DNA from: Nitrospirae bacterium GWF2_44_13 | Lineage (GTDB): Bacteria; Nitrospirota; Thermodesulfovibrionia; Thermodesulfovibrionales; UBA1546 | Assembly: GCA_001805105.1 (NCBI GenBank) | Contig: MHEE01000002.1 | Span: 80,476-144,475 of the forward strand | Reading direction: 5' to 3' | DNA length: 64,000 bases | In this document: in pieces, positions 8,327 through 17,280 of the stretch | Layout: each line of letters opens with the position of its first letter | Position numbering within the stretch: the stretch's first letter is position 1 | Program-made: the position numbers and the translations under genes | Notes under the pieces: model-generated | The model's input: the letters and a program-made list of their open reading frames with translations, nothing else | What the model was told of the DNA's origin: nothing | The model's database searches: none

Positions 8327-10207
8327 TCAGCCTTTCCCCACAAACTTCCTCACATCCCCGACACGCATTGTGATGCGTTTGGTATCGAGGTATTCAAGGA
8401 ATGGGAGGGCATATTTGCGGGACGTGCCGAGGACATCCCTGAATTCTGCAATTGTCATCTCCTTTTTCCTGCTGAAAAAATCTTTAAGGGCATTGATTAT
8501 CTTATCGTAAACAGCTTTTGTTATATACATTGTCTCGTTAACCCTCACAAGGCTTCCCTGCTTTGCCATCAGCTTGAGGATATCATCAAGCTGTTTCTGC
8601 TGGAGATTTAATGCCTTTGCAATCTCTTCTTTCAGCGGAGGCTGAAAACCTGCCTGCTCAAGTATATTCAGAATCTTTGTCTCAATACCTTTATCAACTT
8701 CTGAGAGTGAGACTTTAAAGGATGAAAGGCGCATGAGGTCTTTGTCCATTACAACTTCCTCCATTGCTGCTGTAAGCGCATTAAAGATTTTCTGGTCAAT
8801 CTTAAGCTGCGCCCTCACCTCTTCTTTCGGCATACCTGTTTTCAAGGAATTTTGTTTATGGAAGGCATTCAGGATTTTATCAATGCCTGTCCTGATTGAA
8901 TTTACCGCATCGCTGTGAATAAGGATATTTTCATGCTGCATTACTGTGCCTCTCTGTTTCAATGTATTTATTGCATCCTGTATTGCAGGCACATCCGCAT
9001 TTATCCAGCCTTCCAGCGTAGTAACAGGCATTCCATTTATGCCTGCCTTTTTTATTTTCATTGCAACTTTCTCCTCAAGTGTTCCGAGTTCCAAAATCTT
9101 CAGGTCTTCTATCCCCTCGGCTCTCTTCCTCCTGCCAGGATGCACGTCAAGAATTTCTCCTCCGCCGATTGTCTCAACAGGCGAGAACCTCCTTATAATG
9201 TATCTGTCTCCTGACATTACAATAACAGGCGCCTGAAGTCTTAATTGACAGTAACAGCCTTCGCCGGGTTCTATTTCCTCAAGGTTATACAGTATTACTC
9301 TCGCAATCGTTTCAGATGTTCCTGAATGAAAATGGACAAGGCTTCTATTTTTTAAAACAGACGAATCTTTAAGAAGTTCTATTTTTGCATCTACAGCCTT
9401 TGCAGGAGAAAATCTCCCGGGAACGACAACAACATCCCCTCTTTTCAGGCTTTCTTTTTCTACTCCAGAAACATTTATCGCAACCCTTTGGCCTGCATAA
9501 GCAGTCTTTATTGATTTCCCGTGGCTGTGAAGACCGCGCACCTTGCTGTTTATATTTGCCGGAAGTACCTCAACAGGATCATCAACAGAAATACTTCCTG
9601 AGATGGCAGTGCCGGTAACTACAGTGCCGAATCCCTTCAGCGTAAAAACCCTGTCAATGGGAAGTCTGAAGAGCCCTTTTGTCAGCTTTGGGTTTACTGT
9701 TAGGGCAACGTCTCTGATTTTTTCCTTTAGGAGTTCTATATTCTTCCCTGTCTTTGATGAAACAGGGATTATATCCGCTCCTTCAAGAAAAGTTCCTTTT
9801 ACGAAATTCCTTATCTCCTCAGAAACGAGTTTTACCCAGTCCGGATCGACAAGGTCTATTTTTGTAAGCGCGATAAGCCCTGATTTTATTTTAAGGAGAT
9901 TGCAGATTGCAAGATGCTCCCTGCTCTGGGGCATTATCCCTTCATCAGCGGCAATTACAAAAAGGACTATATCTATGCCGCCCGCACCGGCAAGCATGTT
10001 CCTTACGAGCCTTTCATGTCCGGGGACATCAACGATCCCGACTGTAAGCCCGTCAGGATAAACAAGGTCTGCAAAGCCAAGGTCAATTGTAATGCCGCGT
10101 TCTTTTTCCTCTTTCAGCCTGTCGGGGTCTATGCCTGTCAGAGCCTTGACCAATGCGCTCTTGCCGTGGTCAATGTGTCCTGCTGTGCCGAGTATTACAT
10201 AATGCAT
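8327..10207 (-). CDS. selB: Selenocysteine-specific translation elongation factor
   Basis: SelB delivers selenocysteyl-tRNA to UGA codons by binding the SECIS hairpin of the mRNA. The N-terminal GTPase carries G1 [16 protein letters not shown], the switch region [14 protein letters not shown]3 DVPGHE and G4 TKID. EF-Tu-like beta-barrel domains 2 and 3 follow (about 175-360), then tandem winged helices (about 380-626) that in this family bind SECIS RNA. The length of 626 residues is typical. It starts divergently to pdxA, 28 bp away. Its presence means the organism reads some UGA as Sec; the candidate client at 11253-11477 lies only 1 kb away. selA, selC and selD are not in the window. Confidence 0.97.
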   Translation of the reverse strand: MHYVILGTAGHIDHGKSALVKALTGIDPDRLKEEKERGITIDLGFADLVYPDGLTVGIVDVPGHERLVRNMLAGAGGIDIVLFVIAADEGIMPQSREHLAICNLLKIKSGLIALTKIDLVDPDWVKLVSEEIRNFVKGTFLEGADIIPVSSKTGKNIELLKEKIRDVALTVNPKLTKGLFRLPIDRVFTLKGFGTVVTGTAISGSISVDDPVEVLPANINSKVRGLHSHGKSIKTAYAGQRVAINVSGVEKESLKRGDVVVVPGRFSPAKAVDAKIELLKDSSVLKNRSLVHFHSGTSETIARVILYNLEEIEPGEGCYCQLRLQAPVIVMSGDRYIIRRFSPVETIGGGEILDVHPGRRKRAEGIEDLKILELGTLEEKVAMKIKKAGINGMPVTTLEGWINADVPAIQDAINTLKQRGTVMQHENILIHSDAVNSIRTGIDKILNAFHKQNSLKTGMPKEEVRAQLKIDQKIFNALTAAMEEVVMDKDLMRLSSFKVSLSEVDKGIETKILNILEQAGFQPPLKEEIAKALNLQQKQLDDILKLMAKQGSLVRVNETMYITKAVYDKIINALKDFFSRKKEMTIAEFRDVLGTSRKYALPFLEYLDTKRITMRVGDVRKFVGKG

Positions 10208-10235
10208 AAATTCACTATATTGTAGTAAGCTTTAT

Positions 10236-11222
10236 ATGTTTAAGACAATGAAAAAAATTGCGATAACAATGGGTGATGCAGCAGGAATCGGGCCTGAGAT
10301 AATTGCCAAAGCCCTTTACTGCGCTGAGATAAGAGACTTCTGCGCTCCCCTTGTAATCGGTGGCCGCTCTGTTATGGAAGAAGCAATAAGCCTGCTCAAA
10401 CTTCCGCTGAAATTGCGCATTATAAACTCGCCTGATGAATCAAAAGCAGACAGAGGGATAATTGAGCTTGTTGATATTGGAAAAATTAAAAAATTTGAAA
10501 AGGGAAAACCTGCTGCTGAAAACGGCAGGGCATGTGTAAGCTACATCAAAAAAGCGGTTGAACTTGCCCTGAATAAAAAAGTTGATGGGATTGTTACTGC
10601 GCCGATTTCAAAAGAGGCTCTTAAGCTCGCCGGCTTCAAATGGCCCGGACATACAGAGATGCTTGCCGAATTCACAGACGCAAAAGATTATGCCATGATG
10701 CTTGTCGGAGGACAATTAAGAGTGATACTTGTCACTATCCACACCTCGCTCAAAAGCGTTCCTGAAATGATTAAAAAAGAAGGCGTATTAAAAACAATCC
10801 TCCTTGCAAAAAAGGCATGCGATATGCTGGATATAAAAAATCCGAAGATCGCTGTTGCAGGATTAAATCCCCATGCTGGAGAAGCAGGCATATTCGGAGA
10901 CGAAGAAAAAAATGAGATTATCCCTGCAATCGAAGAGGCAAAAAAACTGGGGATGCCGGTAACAGGCCCTTATCCGCCGGATACGGTTTTTCATGGGGCA
11001 TACAAAGCCGGGATTGATATTGTTGTATGCATGTATCATGATCAGGGACTTATTCCTTTAAAGATGATTGCATTTGAGGAAGGGGTGAATGTGACAGTCG
11101 GACTGCCGCTTGTCAGGACATCGCCGGACCACGGAACTGCTTATGACATCGCATGGAAAGGAATTGCCAACCCGGCAAGCATGCTTGAAGCAATAAAACT
11201 GGCTGTAAAGCTCAAGATATAA
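10236..11222 (+). CDS. pdxA: 4-hydroxythreonine-4-phosphate dehydrogenase
   Basis: PdxA oxidises 4-phosphohydroxy-threonine in the DXP-dependent route to pyridoxal phosphate. The N-terminal ITMGDAAGIGPEII signature, the HTEMLAEFT metal/substrate site, the AGLNPHAGE motif and the MYHDQGLIPLKM motif are all present. The length of 328 residues is normal. The first ATG gives MFKTMKKIAITMGD; the ATG four codons later (10248) gives the common N terminus MKKIAITMGD and lies nine bases after a TATATG box. No Shine-Dalgarno is seen for either start. The selenoprotein gene follows after 30 bp and is probably cotranscribed. Confidence 0.95.
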   Translation: MFKTMKKIAITMGDAAGIGPEIIAKALYCAEIRDFCAPLVIGGRSVMEEAISLLKLPLKLRIINSPDESKADRGIIELVDIGKIKKFEKGKPAAENGRACVSYIKKAVELALNKKVDGIVTAPISKEALKLAGFKWPGHTEMLAEFTDAKDYAMMLVGGQLRVILVTIHTSLKSVPEMIKKEGVLKTILLAKKACDMLDIKNPKIAVAGLNPHAGEAGIFGDEEKNEIIPAIEEAKKLGMPVTGPYPPDTVFHGAYKAGIDIVVCMYHDQGLIPLKMIAFEEGVNVTVGLPLVRTSPDHGTAYDIAWKGIANPASMLEAIKLAVKLKI

Positions 11223-11252
11223 TTCAATATAAAGTAAAGAGGGGAGACTACA

Positions 11253-11477
11253 ATGAAAATATCAATAACATATTGCGTGGCTTGAAACTATCTGCCTCAA
11301 GCCGCCGGACTGGCGGCCCGGATTGAAAAAGAGCTTGGATACAAAAGCGATCTGCTTCCAGGAAGCAACGGCATTTTTGATGTAAAGGTTAATGAAAATA
11401 TTATATATTCAAAGCACCAAACAGGAAGATTTCCGGAAGAGCGGGAAATAATCACGCTGATAAAAAATCTAAAATGA
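11253..11477 (+). CDS. Rdx-family (SelW-like) selenoprotein, UGA read as selenocysteine
   Basis: The gene is split for a standard reader by an in-frame TGA at codon 11. Read as Sec it gives a 74-residue protein beginning MKISITYCVAU and containing NYLPQAAGLAARI, LLPGSNGIFDVKVN and SKHQTGRFPE. This is the whole pattern of the bacterial Rdx (SelT/SelW/SelH-type) thioredoxin-like family, with the CxxU redox motif at residues 8-11. A strong GAGGGGAG lies before the ATG. A 6-bp GC-only hairpin begins 15 bases after the UGA. Homology continues on both sides of the UGA, which excludes a chance ORF. selB lies in the same window. It follows pdxA by 30 bp, and its stop overlaps the convergent gene's stop. 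The role is presumed thiol-selenol redox; the partner is unknown. Confidence 0.9.
11286..11317 (+). promoter_or_regulatory. Candidate bacterial SECIS element
   Basis: Directly 3' of the UGA (11283-11285), GCCGCC at 11301-11306 pairs with GGCGGC at 11312-11317 around the loop GGACU. The loop starts 22 bases after the UGA and begins with G. Both fit the published bacterial SECIS model: apical loop 16-37 nt from the UGA, with a G among the first two loop positions. The same bases also encode AAGLA. Confidence 0.72.
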
Positions 11478-11927
11478 TGTTTGGATTCCCTCTATTTTTA
11501 TCACAAGCCATGTTGCGCGCTCTTTTTCAAGGAAGAGTTTTATGCGCGTGGGAGCCTTGAGGTCTCCGATGATGTAGCCTGTATCATTTCCCATTGTTGC
11601 AATTATCCGCAGGTCAAAATATGCTGAGGCTGATTTATCCTTAACCTCTATTTTCAGGTTTTCATGCTCAACCTTTATCCCTGACATTGCCTTGAACTGG
11701 CTTTCAAGTATTTTTTTTATGAGTATGTAATTAAGTCCCTTCTCATCCTGATAACTGAATGAGACCTTTGACATCACTTTATCAATCTCTTCCTTCTCTA
11801 TTGCCGCCGCGCCTTCTTTTATGAGCTTTTTAATCCTACTTTCATCAGAGGGCCAGAGGAAGTAAATGAGCACTGGAGACAAAATAATAAAAAAAGTAGA
11901 ATTATATATTTCTTGCTCATATGTCAA
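11469..11927 (-). CDS. Membrane-anchored protein of unknown function, possible 5' frameshift
   Basis: A single hydrophobic segment (FFIILSPVLIYFLWP) anchors a mixed alpha/beta domain. Its shape (DESRIKKLIKEGAAAIEKEE, then three strands ending in ATWLVIKIEGI) recalls NTF2-like folds; no enzyme motif is visible. The open frame has only a TTG start (11927). In another frame, ATG at 11920 reads MSKKYIILLF; one extra T in the T7 run (11889-11895 on the + strand) would join it to the main frame as MSKKYIILLFFIILSPVLIYFLWPSD, a far more natural signal-anchor. That suggests a sequencing indel or slippage. The stop overlaps the selenoprotein stop. The upstream space is filled by a heptamer array. Confidence 0.6.
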   Translation of the reverse strand: MTYEQEIYNSTFFIILSPVLIYFLWPSDESRIKKLIKEGAAAIEKEEIDKVMSKVSFSYQDEKGLNYILIKKILESQFKAMSGIKVEHENLKIEVKDKSASAYFDLRIIATMGNDTGYIIGDLKAPTRIKLFLEKERATWLVIKIEGIQTSF

Positions 11928-11928
11928 A

Positions 11929-11984
11929 GATACAGGATACAGGATTCAAGATGCAAGATAGAATCAGGTATCATGTATCATCCA
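11929..11984 (+). repeat. Eight-unit degenerate heptamer array between genes
   Basis: Units in strict 7-bp phase: GATACAG twice, GATTCAA, GATGCAA, GATAGAA, TCAGGTA, TCATGTA, TCATCCA. The array fills the gap between the stop of the OsmC gene (11986) and the start of the next gene (11927). Several units (TCATGTA, and TCCTGTA on the reverse strand) are identical to units in the phoR array at 18701-18728. Confidence 0.7.
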
Positions 11985-11985
11985 T

Positions 11986-12444
11986 CTAGTCCTCATGAGT
12001 TATATTGTATTTTACATCCACCTTAATGTCTTTCCTCAGCGAATGGTAAACAGAGCAGTATTTCTCCTGCGAAAGGGCAATTGCCCTTTCAATTCTTTTC
12101 GGGGTAATGTCTTTACCTGAAATATGAATCATCATTTCAATTGCGGTGAAATACTGCGGCGGAGTTGGATTCCTCTGCCCTGAGACATCTATTTTGAATT
12201 CTGAAATCTCTGCTTTCATTTTTCTGAGAAACGAAACAACATCAATCGCCATACAGCCTGCGGCGCTCAGGAGCAGAGACTCTGTTGGAGCGCAGCCCCA
12301 TTCCAACTTCGCGTCAAAATCAATCTCATATCTCTTCTGCGTCCTCGCGACAAAAACAAGATCCTTGTCAAGCGTCACTGTCCCTTTCATTTCTGTGAGA
12401 ACTTTTTCCTTGTATCCCTTCAGGTCTATGTTTTCATTTTCCAT
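11986..12444 (-). CDS. OsmC/Ohr-family protein
   Basis: Members of this family reduce organic or inorganic peroxides through a pair of cysteines, although many are uncharacterised. The 152-residue sequence has the family layout: N-terminal beta-meander, the SLLLSAAGCMAIDVVSFLRKM helix with the first cysteine (about residue 64) and the second cysteine in QEKYCSVYHSL (about 130). Both redox cysteines are kept. AAGGAG is well placed before the ATG, supporting this start. It follows bioA by 39 bp on the same strand and may be cotranscribed. Assignment to the family is secure; the substrate is not known. Confidence 0.88.
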   Translation of the reverse strand: MENENIDLKGYKEKVLTEMKGTVTLDKDLVFVARTQKRYEIDFDAKLEWGCAPTESLLLSAAGCMAIDVVSFLRKMKAEISEFKIDVSGQRNPTPPQYFTAIEMMIHISGKDITPKRIERAIALSQEKYCSVYHSLRKDIKVDVKYNITHED

Positions 12445-12483
12445 CTTAATTCTCCTTTTGCAAATATTACTCTGAATTCAAAT

Positions 12484-13878
12484 TCAGGTCACTGCAATTA
12501 TTGCATCTTTAATTGCTTTAAGCATCTGCTTAAGATTTTCAATGCTGATGCTCAAAGGCGGCATTATCACGATCACATTACCGAGAGGCCTCAGGAAAAC
12601 TCCATTTTCTCTCGCGTGATATGAGACCTTCCATCCCATCTTTTCTTCCCACGCGTAAGGCTCTTTTGTTTTTTTGTCTTTTACGAGCTCCACTCCTGCC
12701 ATAAGCCCTTTATTCCTTGCGTCTCCGACATGGAGGAGTTCCGATATTTCCTTAAGCCATCCTTCAAACAGTTCTACCTTTGGCTCGAGATTCTTCAGTG
12801 TTTCGTCTTTCTCAAATATATCAAGGCAGGCAAGCGCTGCTGCGCATGCCAATGGATTGCCTGTATAAGAATGTCCGTGGAAGAAGGTCTTCATCTCTTT
12901 GAATTCACCGAGGAATGCATTGTAGATCTCATCAGTTGCTATTGTTACTGCCAACGGCAGATAACCGCCTGTAATGCCTTTTGAAAGGCACATTATATCC
13001 GGCGCCACATCTTCATGCTCGCAGGCAAACATCTTTCCTGTTCTTCCGAATCCTGTTGCAACCTCATCAGCGATCATCAGGACATTGTATTTTGTGCATA
13101 AATCGCGCACGCCTTTAAGATAACCGCAAGGCGATACAATCATCCCGCCTGCCGCCTGAACCAATGGCTCAATAATAACTGCTGAGATCTCGGAAGAATG
13201 CTTCCTGAAAATCTCTTCCATTTTTTTAAGGCAAGCTGTTTTGCAGTCAGGATACGTGAGTCCTGATTCGCACCTATAACAATATGGCGAAGGCGCATTA
13301 TATGTTTTAAATAAAAGCGGCCTGAATGTTTTGTGAAAAATATCAATGCCGCCGACGCTTACAGCTCCGAGCGTGTCGCCGTGATATGCATTCTTAAGTG
13401 AAAGGAATGTGTGTTTCCCTTCCACTCCTTTATGCATCCAGTATTGAAATGCCATCTTGAGCGCAACCTCAACAGAAGTTGAGCCATTGTCGGAGAAAAA
13501 AATCTTGGTTAGAGATGAGGAACAAGAGACCCTCCTCGGCTGGCTGGCGAGAGACGAGTTCACAAGTTGCACAAGCTTTTCTGCTAGTTTAATCGCCGGC
13601 ACGTTGCTTGAGCCGAGGAGTGTTGAATGTGAAATCCTGTCTATCTGTTCTTTTATAGCCTCATCTATCTCTTTTTTCCTGTGTCCATGGATATTTATCC
13701 ACATTGATGATACAGCGTCCAAATACCACCTGCCGTAGATGTCTTTTATGAAGCAGTCCCTCCCTTCAGCGATTATAACCGGCTTTTCATCAAGCCAGTC
13801 CTTCATCTGCGTGAACGGATGCCAGAGATATTTCTTGTCAGATTCTTCGAGATGACTGTTTTCGTCGTGAAGTTTCAT
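12484..13878 (-). CDS. bioA: Adenosylmethionine-8-amino-7-oxononanoate aminotransferase
   Basis: BioA transfers the amino group of S-adenosylmethionine to KAPA to form DAPA in biotin synthesis, using PLP. Motifs include the N-terminal YLWHPFTQMKDW, GRWYLDAVSSMW, the PLP-phosphate loop SDNGSTSVEVALKMAFQYW, IADEVATGFGRTGKMFA and the Schiff-base lysine in CLSKGITGGYLPLA. At 464 residues it is a little long. A segment of about 14-16 residues (NSSLASQPRRVSCSSS) sits between KLVQLV and LTKIFFSDNGS, where homologues have only PEG or similar. No other biotin genes are nearby. Confidence 0.94.
   Translation of the reverse strand: MKLHDENSHLEESDKKYLWHPFTQMKDWLDEKPVIIAEGRDCFIKDIYGRWYLDAVSSMWINIHGHRKKEIDEAIKEQIDRISHSTLLGSSNVPAIKLAEKLVQLVNSSLASQPRRVSCSSSLTKIFFSDNGSTSVEVALKMAFQYWMHKGVEGKHTFLSLKNAYHGDTLGAVSVGGIDIFHKTFRPLLFKTYNAPSPYCYRCESGLTYPDCKTACLKKMEEIFRKHSSEISAVIIEPLVQAAGGMIVSPCGYLKGVRDLCTKYNVLMIADEVATGFGRTGKMFACEHEDVAPDIMCLSKGITGGYLPLAVTIATDEIYNAFLGEFKEMKTFFHGHSYTGNPLACAAALACLDIFEKDETLKNLEPKVELFEGWLKEISELLHVGDARNKGLMAGVELVKDKKTKEPYAWEEKMGWKVSYHARENGVFLRPLGNVIVIMPPLSISIENLKQMLKAIKDAIIAVT
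13508..13562 (-). repeat. In-frame foreign-looking insert inside bioA
   Basis: About 45-55 bp with C/G and purine/pyrimidine runs unlike the flanking gene. It contains imperfect inverted words (GAGACCCTCCTCG and CGAGAGACGAG) around GGCTGGCTGG. It encodes Ser/Arg-rich residues absent from usual BioA proteins and keeps the reading frame. Edges are estimated from the protein pattern. Confidence 0.45.
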
Positions 13879-13911
13879 AGCTCTATGATAACAGATTAAA
13901 TTGAGGCGGCG

Positions 13912-14589
13912 TTAGTCCTTCTTTCTATCGTCAGGAACTGCCATGTGCCTTATAATCTTACCTTCAACAAGATAAACAACCATCTCCGCTATGTTTGTTG
14001 CATGGTCAGCAATCCTCTCTATGTATTTTGATACATATGTTATCTTAACGGCCCTGGAGACGGTTTTAGGATCCTGTATCATGAAAAATAAAAGCTCATT
14101 AAATACCTGCCAGTTAAGATTATCAACAAGATCATCACGCACAAGCACATCGCGCGCCAGGGAAGCATCTCTCTTTACAAATGCATCCAACGCATCCCTT
14201 ACCATGCCTTGTGCTATTTCCGTCATGCGAGGGATATCAATATACGGCTTCAGTTGCGGCTCTTCATTTAGCTCTAACGCCCGCTCGGAGACATCAACGG
14301 CAAGATCGCCTATCCTCTCAAGGTCGGTTGTAATCTTCATGGCTGTTGTTATCAGCCTCAGGTCACCTGCACGCGGCTGCCTCAGGGCAATCAGTCTTAT
14401 GCATTCCTCATCTATCTCAACATCAAGCGCATTTACCTGCGGGTCTTTGTCTATAACGTCAGCCGCAAGTTTTGAATCCCTTTCAACAAGTGATTTTATT
14501 GAGTCGCTTATTGCCTTTTCCACCATTGCGCCTAGCTTTAAGACCATTCCCTTTAAATCTGTCAGTTCTTTTTCAAATATAGTTGCCAT
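13912..14589 (-). CDS. phoU: Phosphate-specific transport regulator PhoU
   Basis: PhoU is a peripheral protein that couples the Pst transporter to the PhoR sensor kinase and keeps the Pho regulon off when phosphate is plentiful. Two copies of the three-helix PhoU domain are visible (about 10-100 and 115-210), each with the metal-binding pattern of acidic residues: DxxxxDxxxDxxCIxLxALxQP in the first, and the SKYIERIADHATNIAEMV helix in the second. The length of 225 residues is normal. GGAGATGAT precedes the ATG. It is the last gene of pstC-pstA-pstB-phoU, 8 bp after pstB. Confidence 0.96.
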   Translation of the reverse strand: MATIFEKELTDLKGMVLKLGAMVEKAISDSIKSLVERDSKLAADVIDKDPQVNALDVEIDEECIRLIALRQPRAGDLRLITTAMKITTDLERIGDLAVDVSERALELNEEPQLKPYIDIPRMTEIAQGMVRDALDAFVKRDASLARDVLVRDDLVDNLNWQVFNELLFFMIQDPKTVSRAVKITYVSKYIERIADHATNIAEMVVYLVEGKIIRHMAVPDDRKKD

Positions 14590-14597
14590 ATCATCTC

Positions 14598-15365
14598 CTA
14601 TCCAAACCTTCCCGTGATATATTCTTCTGTAAGCTTATTTGAAGGCGCGGTGAATATCCTGTCAGTCTTATCATACTCCACAATCTCACCAAGATACATG
14701 AATGCCGTGTAATCGGAAACCCTCGCTGCCTGCTGCATATTATGAGTTACTATTATTATGGTCACCTCATCCTTAAGCTGTATTATAAGCTCTTCTATCT
14801 TTGAAGTTGCAGTGGGATCAAGCGCAGAGGTCGGTTCATCAAAAAGGAGAATCCTTGGATCAGTGGCAAGCGCCCTTGCTATGCAGAGCCTTTGCTGTTG
14901 CCCGCCGGAAAGGTCAAAGGCGAGATGATGAAGCCTGTCTTTTACCTCATCCCATAGCGCAGCGCCTCTCAATGATTTCTCCACTTTCTCGTCCAGCACC
15001 GCTCTCTTGCTTGTTCCTCTCACCCTCAGCCCATAGGCGACATTTTCATATATTGATTTTGGGAACGGGTTAGGTTTCTGAAAGACCATACTTATCTGCA
15101 TCCTTATCTCAATAGGGTCTATCTCAGGGGAAATGATATTGATATTGTCAGGATAGAGTGTAATCTCGCCCTCGTACCTGTTATGAGGATAGAGGTCGTG
15201 CATGCGGTTAAAACATCTGAGGAATGTGGTCTTTCCGCAGCCTGATGGCCCTATAAGCGCGGAAACTTTTCTGCGCTCTATCGGCAGGTTAATCTCCTTC
15301 AGGGCTTGGACACCGCCGTAGTAGAAATTAAGTTTTTTTACTTCTGCCTTTAATTCTTTTACCAT
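14598..15365 (-). CDS. pstB: Phosphate ABC transporter ATP-binding protein
   Basis: PstB is the ATPase that powers high-affinity phosphate uptake through PstCA. Walker [18 protein letters not shown], the Q loop [20 protein letters not shown] (a PstB-specific signature), ABC signature [15 protein letters not shown], Walker [14 protein letters not shown] and the switch histidine in [13 protein letters not shown] are complete. The length of 255 residues is standard. The ATG overlaps the end of pstA and has AAGGAAG upstream. It sits inside the pst operon. Confidence 0.98.
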   Translation of the reverse strand: MVKELKAEVKKLNFYYGGVQALKEINLPIERRKVSALIGPSGCGKTTFLRCFNRMHDLYPHNRYEGEITLYPDNINIISPEIDPIEIRMQISMVFQKPNPFPKSIYENVAYGLRVRGTSKRAVLDEKVEKSLRGAALWDEVKDRLHHLAFDLSGGQQQRLCIARALATDPRILLFDEPTSALDPTATSKIEELIIQLKDEVTIIIVTHNMQQAARVSDYTAFMYLGEIVEYDKTDRIFTAPSNKLTEEYITGRFG

Positions 15366-16291
15366 TTTATCTTCCTTCTGAACCTGTATCTTATATATAT
15401 TGCAACCCCATTCATAAGCAATGTCATTATCATCAATACTATTCCTGCAGCCGCTGCATTTAACTGAAATTCATGCTGCGGCCTTGATACCCAGTTAAAC
15501 ATCTGTATCGGCATTACGGTAAACGGGTCCAACAGCCATTTGAATGATATAAATGGAAACTCCGAAGAAAAAGGCGAGGTTGGAAGAAAGGCTATGAATG
15601 TCAATGCTCCAACAGTGATTATCGGAGCTGTCTCGCCTATCGCCCTTGAAAGCCCGATGATCACTCCCGTAAGTATCCCACCTGTTGAATATGGAATTAT
15701 GTGGGACTGCACGGTCTGCCATTTAGTGGCGCCGAGCGCATAAGATGCCTCTCTTATTGAGTTAGGGATTGCCCTTATGGCTTCCCTTGTCGCCATAATC
15801 ACCATAGGAAGAATGAGCAGCGCAAGTGCAAGTCCTCCTGTAAGAATGCTTTCTCCAAATTTGAAAAAATTAACAAACAACCCCAGCGCGAGAAGTCCAT
15901 AAACTATTGAAGGCACACCCGCGAGATTTGCGATATTGATTTCGATAATATCCGTAAGCCAGTTTTTCCTCGCATATTCCTCAAGGTATATCCCTGCCGC
16001 AATGCCAAGTGGTATTGAAGCAAGGGCCGTCACAAGCAATACAAGAAAGCTTCCCACCCACGCAGAGAGAATCCCCGCTTCTTCAGGGAAGCGCGATGGA
16101 AAAGAGGTGAGGAATTTATAGCTCAACCGCGGGAACCCGTTAACAAACAAATCAGCCATAAGCGTAAAAAGTAGAACAAGCCCCACAAGAGTGGAAAGCA
16201 ATCCTGTTATCAGGAATACCTTATCCCAGAACTTTGTAACAGCTATGCGTTTCTTGATTTCAGTTTGGAGTTCCGGCTTTGACTTCTGCAC
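15359..16291 (-). CDS. pstA: Phosphate ABC transporter permease PstA
   Basis: PstA is one of two membrane permeases of the phosphate importer. It has six predicted spans and the permease EAA-loop signature [26 protein letters not shown] near residue 190. The frame is open from a TTG at 16324, but GTG at 16291 is the better start: it is preceded by GGGAGGT at good distance and overlaps the pstC stop as TAGTG, the same junction style seen at other gene borders here. That start gives 310 residues. It overlaps pstB by 7 bases. Confidence 0.95.
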   Translation of the reverse strand: MQKSKPELQTEIKKRIAVTKFWDKVFLITGLLSTLVGLVLLFTLMADLFVNGFPRLSYKFLTSFPSRFPEEAGILSAWVGSFLVLLVTALASIPLGIAAGIYLEEYARKNWLTDIIEINIANLAGVPSIVYGLLALGLFVNFFKFGESILTGGLALALLILPMVIMATREAIRAIPNSIREASYALGATKWQTVQSHIIPYSTGGILTGVIIGLSRAIGETAPIITVGALTFIAFLPTSPFSSEFPFISFKWLLDPFTVMPIQMFNWVSRPQHEFQLNAAAAGIVLMIMTLLMNGVAIYIRYRFRRKIKW

Positions 16292-17199
16292 TAATACACC
16301 TCCCGTATCCTTTTCCTTAGCCAAAAACCTAAAATATTAAAACCGAGGGTCATGAAAAAAAGTGTTATGCCTGCGGCGAATATCGTTTTATACTCAACCG
16401 TACCGTGCGGAGCGTCCCCCAGACTTACCTGAACTATATATGCCGTCAATGTCTGGACCGGCTCCAGAGGGTTTGCCGTGAGATTGGGCATGCCCCCCGC
16501 TGCTATTGCAACCACCATCGTCTCGCCGATAGCCCTCGATATGCCGATGATAAATGCCGCAGCTATGCCTGAGAATGCCGATGGTATTACAACCTTGAAT
16601 GCCGTCTGAAGTTTTGTTGCGCCCATCGCGTAAGAACCTTCCCTTATATGCATGGGCACTGCCTTCATTGCGTCTTCACTTACAGAGCTTACATAGGGGA
16701 TTATCATTATTCCCATGATTATCCCCGGGCTTAATGCATTGAATCCTGAAAGGTCGGGTATAAATTTCTGAAGTATCGGCGTTAAAAAAAGGAGCGCAAA
16801 ATAACCATAAACAACAGTAGGCACTGCTGCCAGAAGTTCAAGAATGGGCTTTATTACCTCCCTTACCTTGTGAGGCGCATACTCGCTGAGATAGACGGTC
16901 ACTGTCAAACCAAGAGGCAGCGCGACAATGAGGGCAATCGCAGTTGTAAGGAGCGTGCCTGAGACCAGAGGCAGAATCCCGAATTTCGGCTCTGCGAACA
17001 GCGGCGTCCACTGCGTTTCTGTAAAGAATTCTCGCAATGAGATTTCCTTAAAGAATCCGAATGATTCATAGGAGAGAACAACAACGATGCCGATTGTTAT
17101 CAGAACAGAGGAAAGAGCGCTCAGAAACAGCGCTGTCTCGATTGTCTTTTCTTTTAGCTTTCTGTATGAATTATGTGCCATCTCAATTACTTTTATCAC
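16291..17199 (-). CDS. pstC: Phosphate ABC transporter permease PstC
   Basis: PstC is the second permease of the phosphate importer and pairs with PstA. The protein has about six spans, the conserved FFTETQWTPLF segment after the first span, the EAA loop EGSYAMGATKLQTAFKVVIPSAFSGI and GISRAIGETMVVAIAAGG. It is 302 residues long. It does not directly follow pstS: a terminator hairpin and a separate Pho-box promoter lie between, so pstCAB-phoU has its own transcript as well as read-through from pstS. Confidence 0.96.
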   Translation of the reverse strand: MIKVIEMAHNSYRKLKEKTIETALFLSALSSVLITIGIVVVLSYESFGFFKEISLREFFTETQWTPLFAEPKFGILPLVSGTLLTTAIALIVALPLGLTVTVYLSEYAPHKVREVIKPILELLAAVPTVVYGYFALLFLTPILQKFIPDLSGFNALSPGIIMGIMIIPYVSSVSEDAMKAVPMHIREGSYAMGATKLQTAFKVVIPSAFSGIAAAFIIGISRAIGETMVVAIAAGGMPNLTANPLEPVQTLTAYIVQVSLGDAPHGTVEYKTIFAAGITLFFMTLGFNILGFWLRKRIREVY

Positions 17200-17220
17200 A
17201 GCTTAGAAGTAAGTTCAACT

Positions 17221-17274
17221 ATTATCACAGAGAATTGTTACGGGAATGTTACAGGGAGGTTAAAGGTGCGTTAA
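17221..17274 (-). promoter_or_regulatory. Pho-box promoter of pstCAB-phoU
   Basis: Reading the - strand: four six-base repeats TTAACG, TTAACC, GTAACA, GTAACA start exactly 11 bp apart (right edges 17274, 17263, 17252, 17241). Nine bases later comes GATAAT (17226-17221) preceded by TGT, an extended -10. No ordinary -35 box is needed in PhoB/PhoP-activated promoters. The layout equals that before pstS. Confidence 0.75.
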
Positions 17275-17280
17275 TACATA

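Noticed and set aside
9543..10061. Antisense frame of 172 codons opposite selB
   Set aside because: Conserved SelB GTPase motifs occupy the other strand; no independent start signals.
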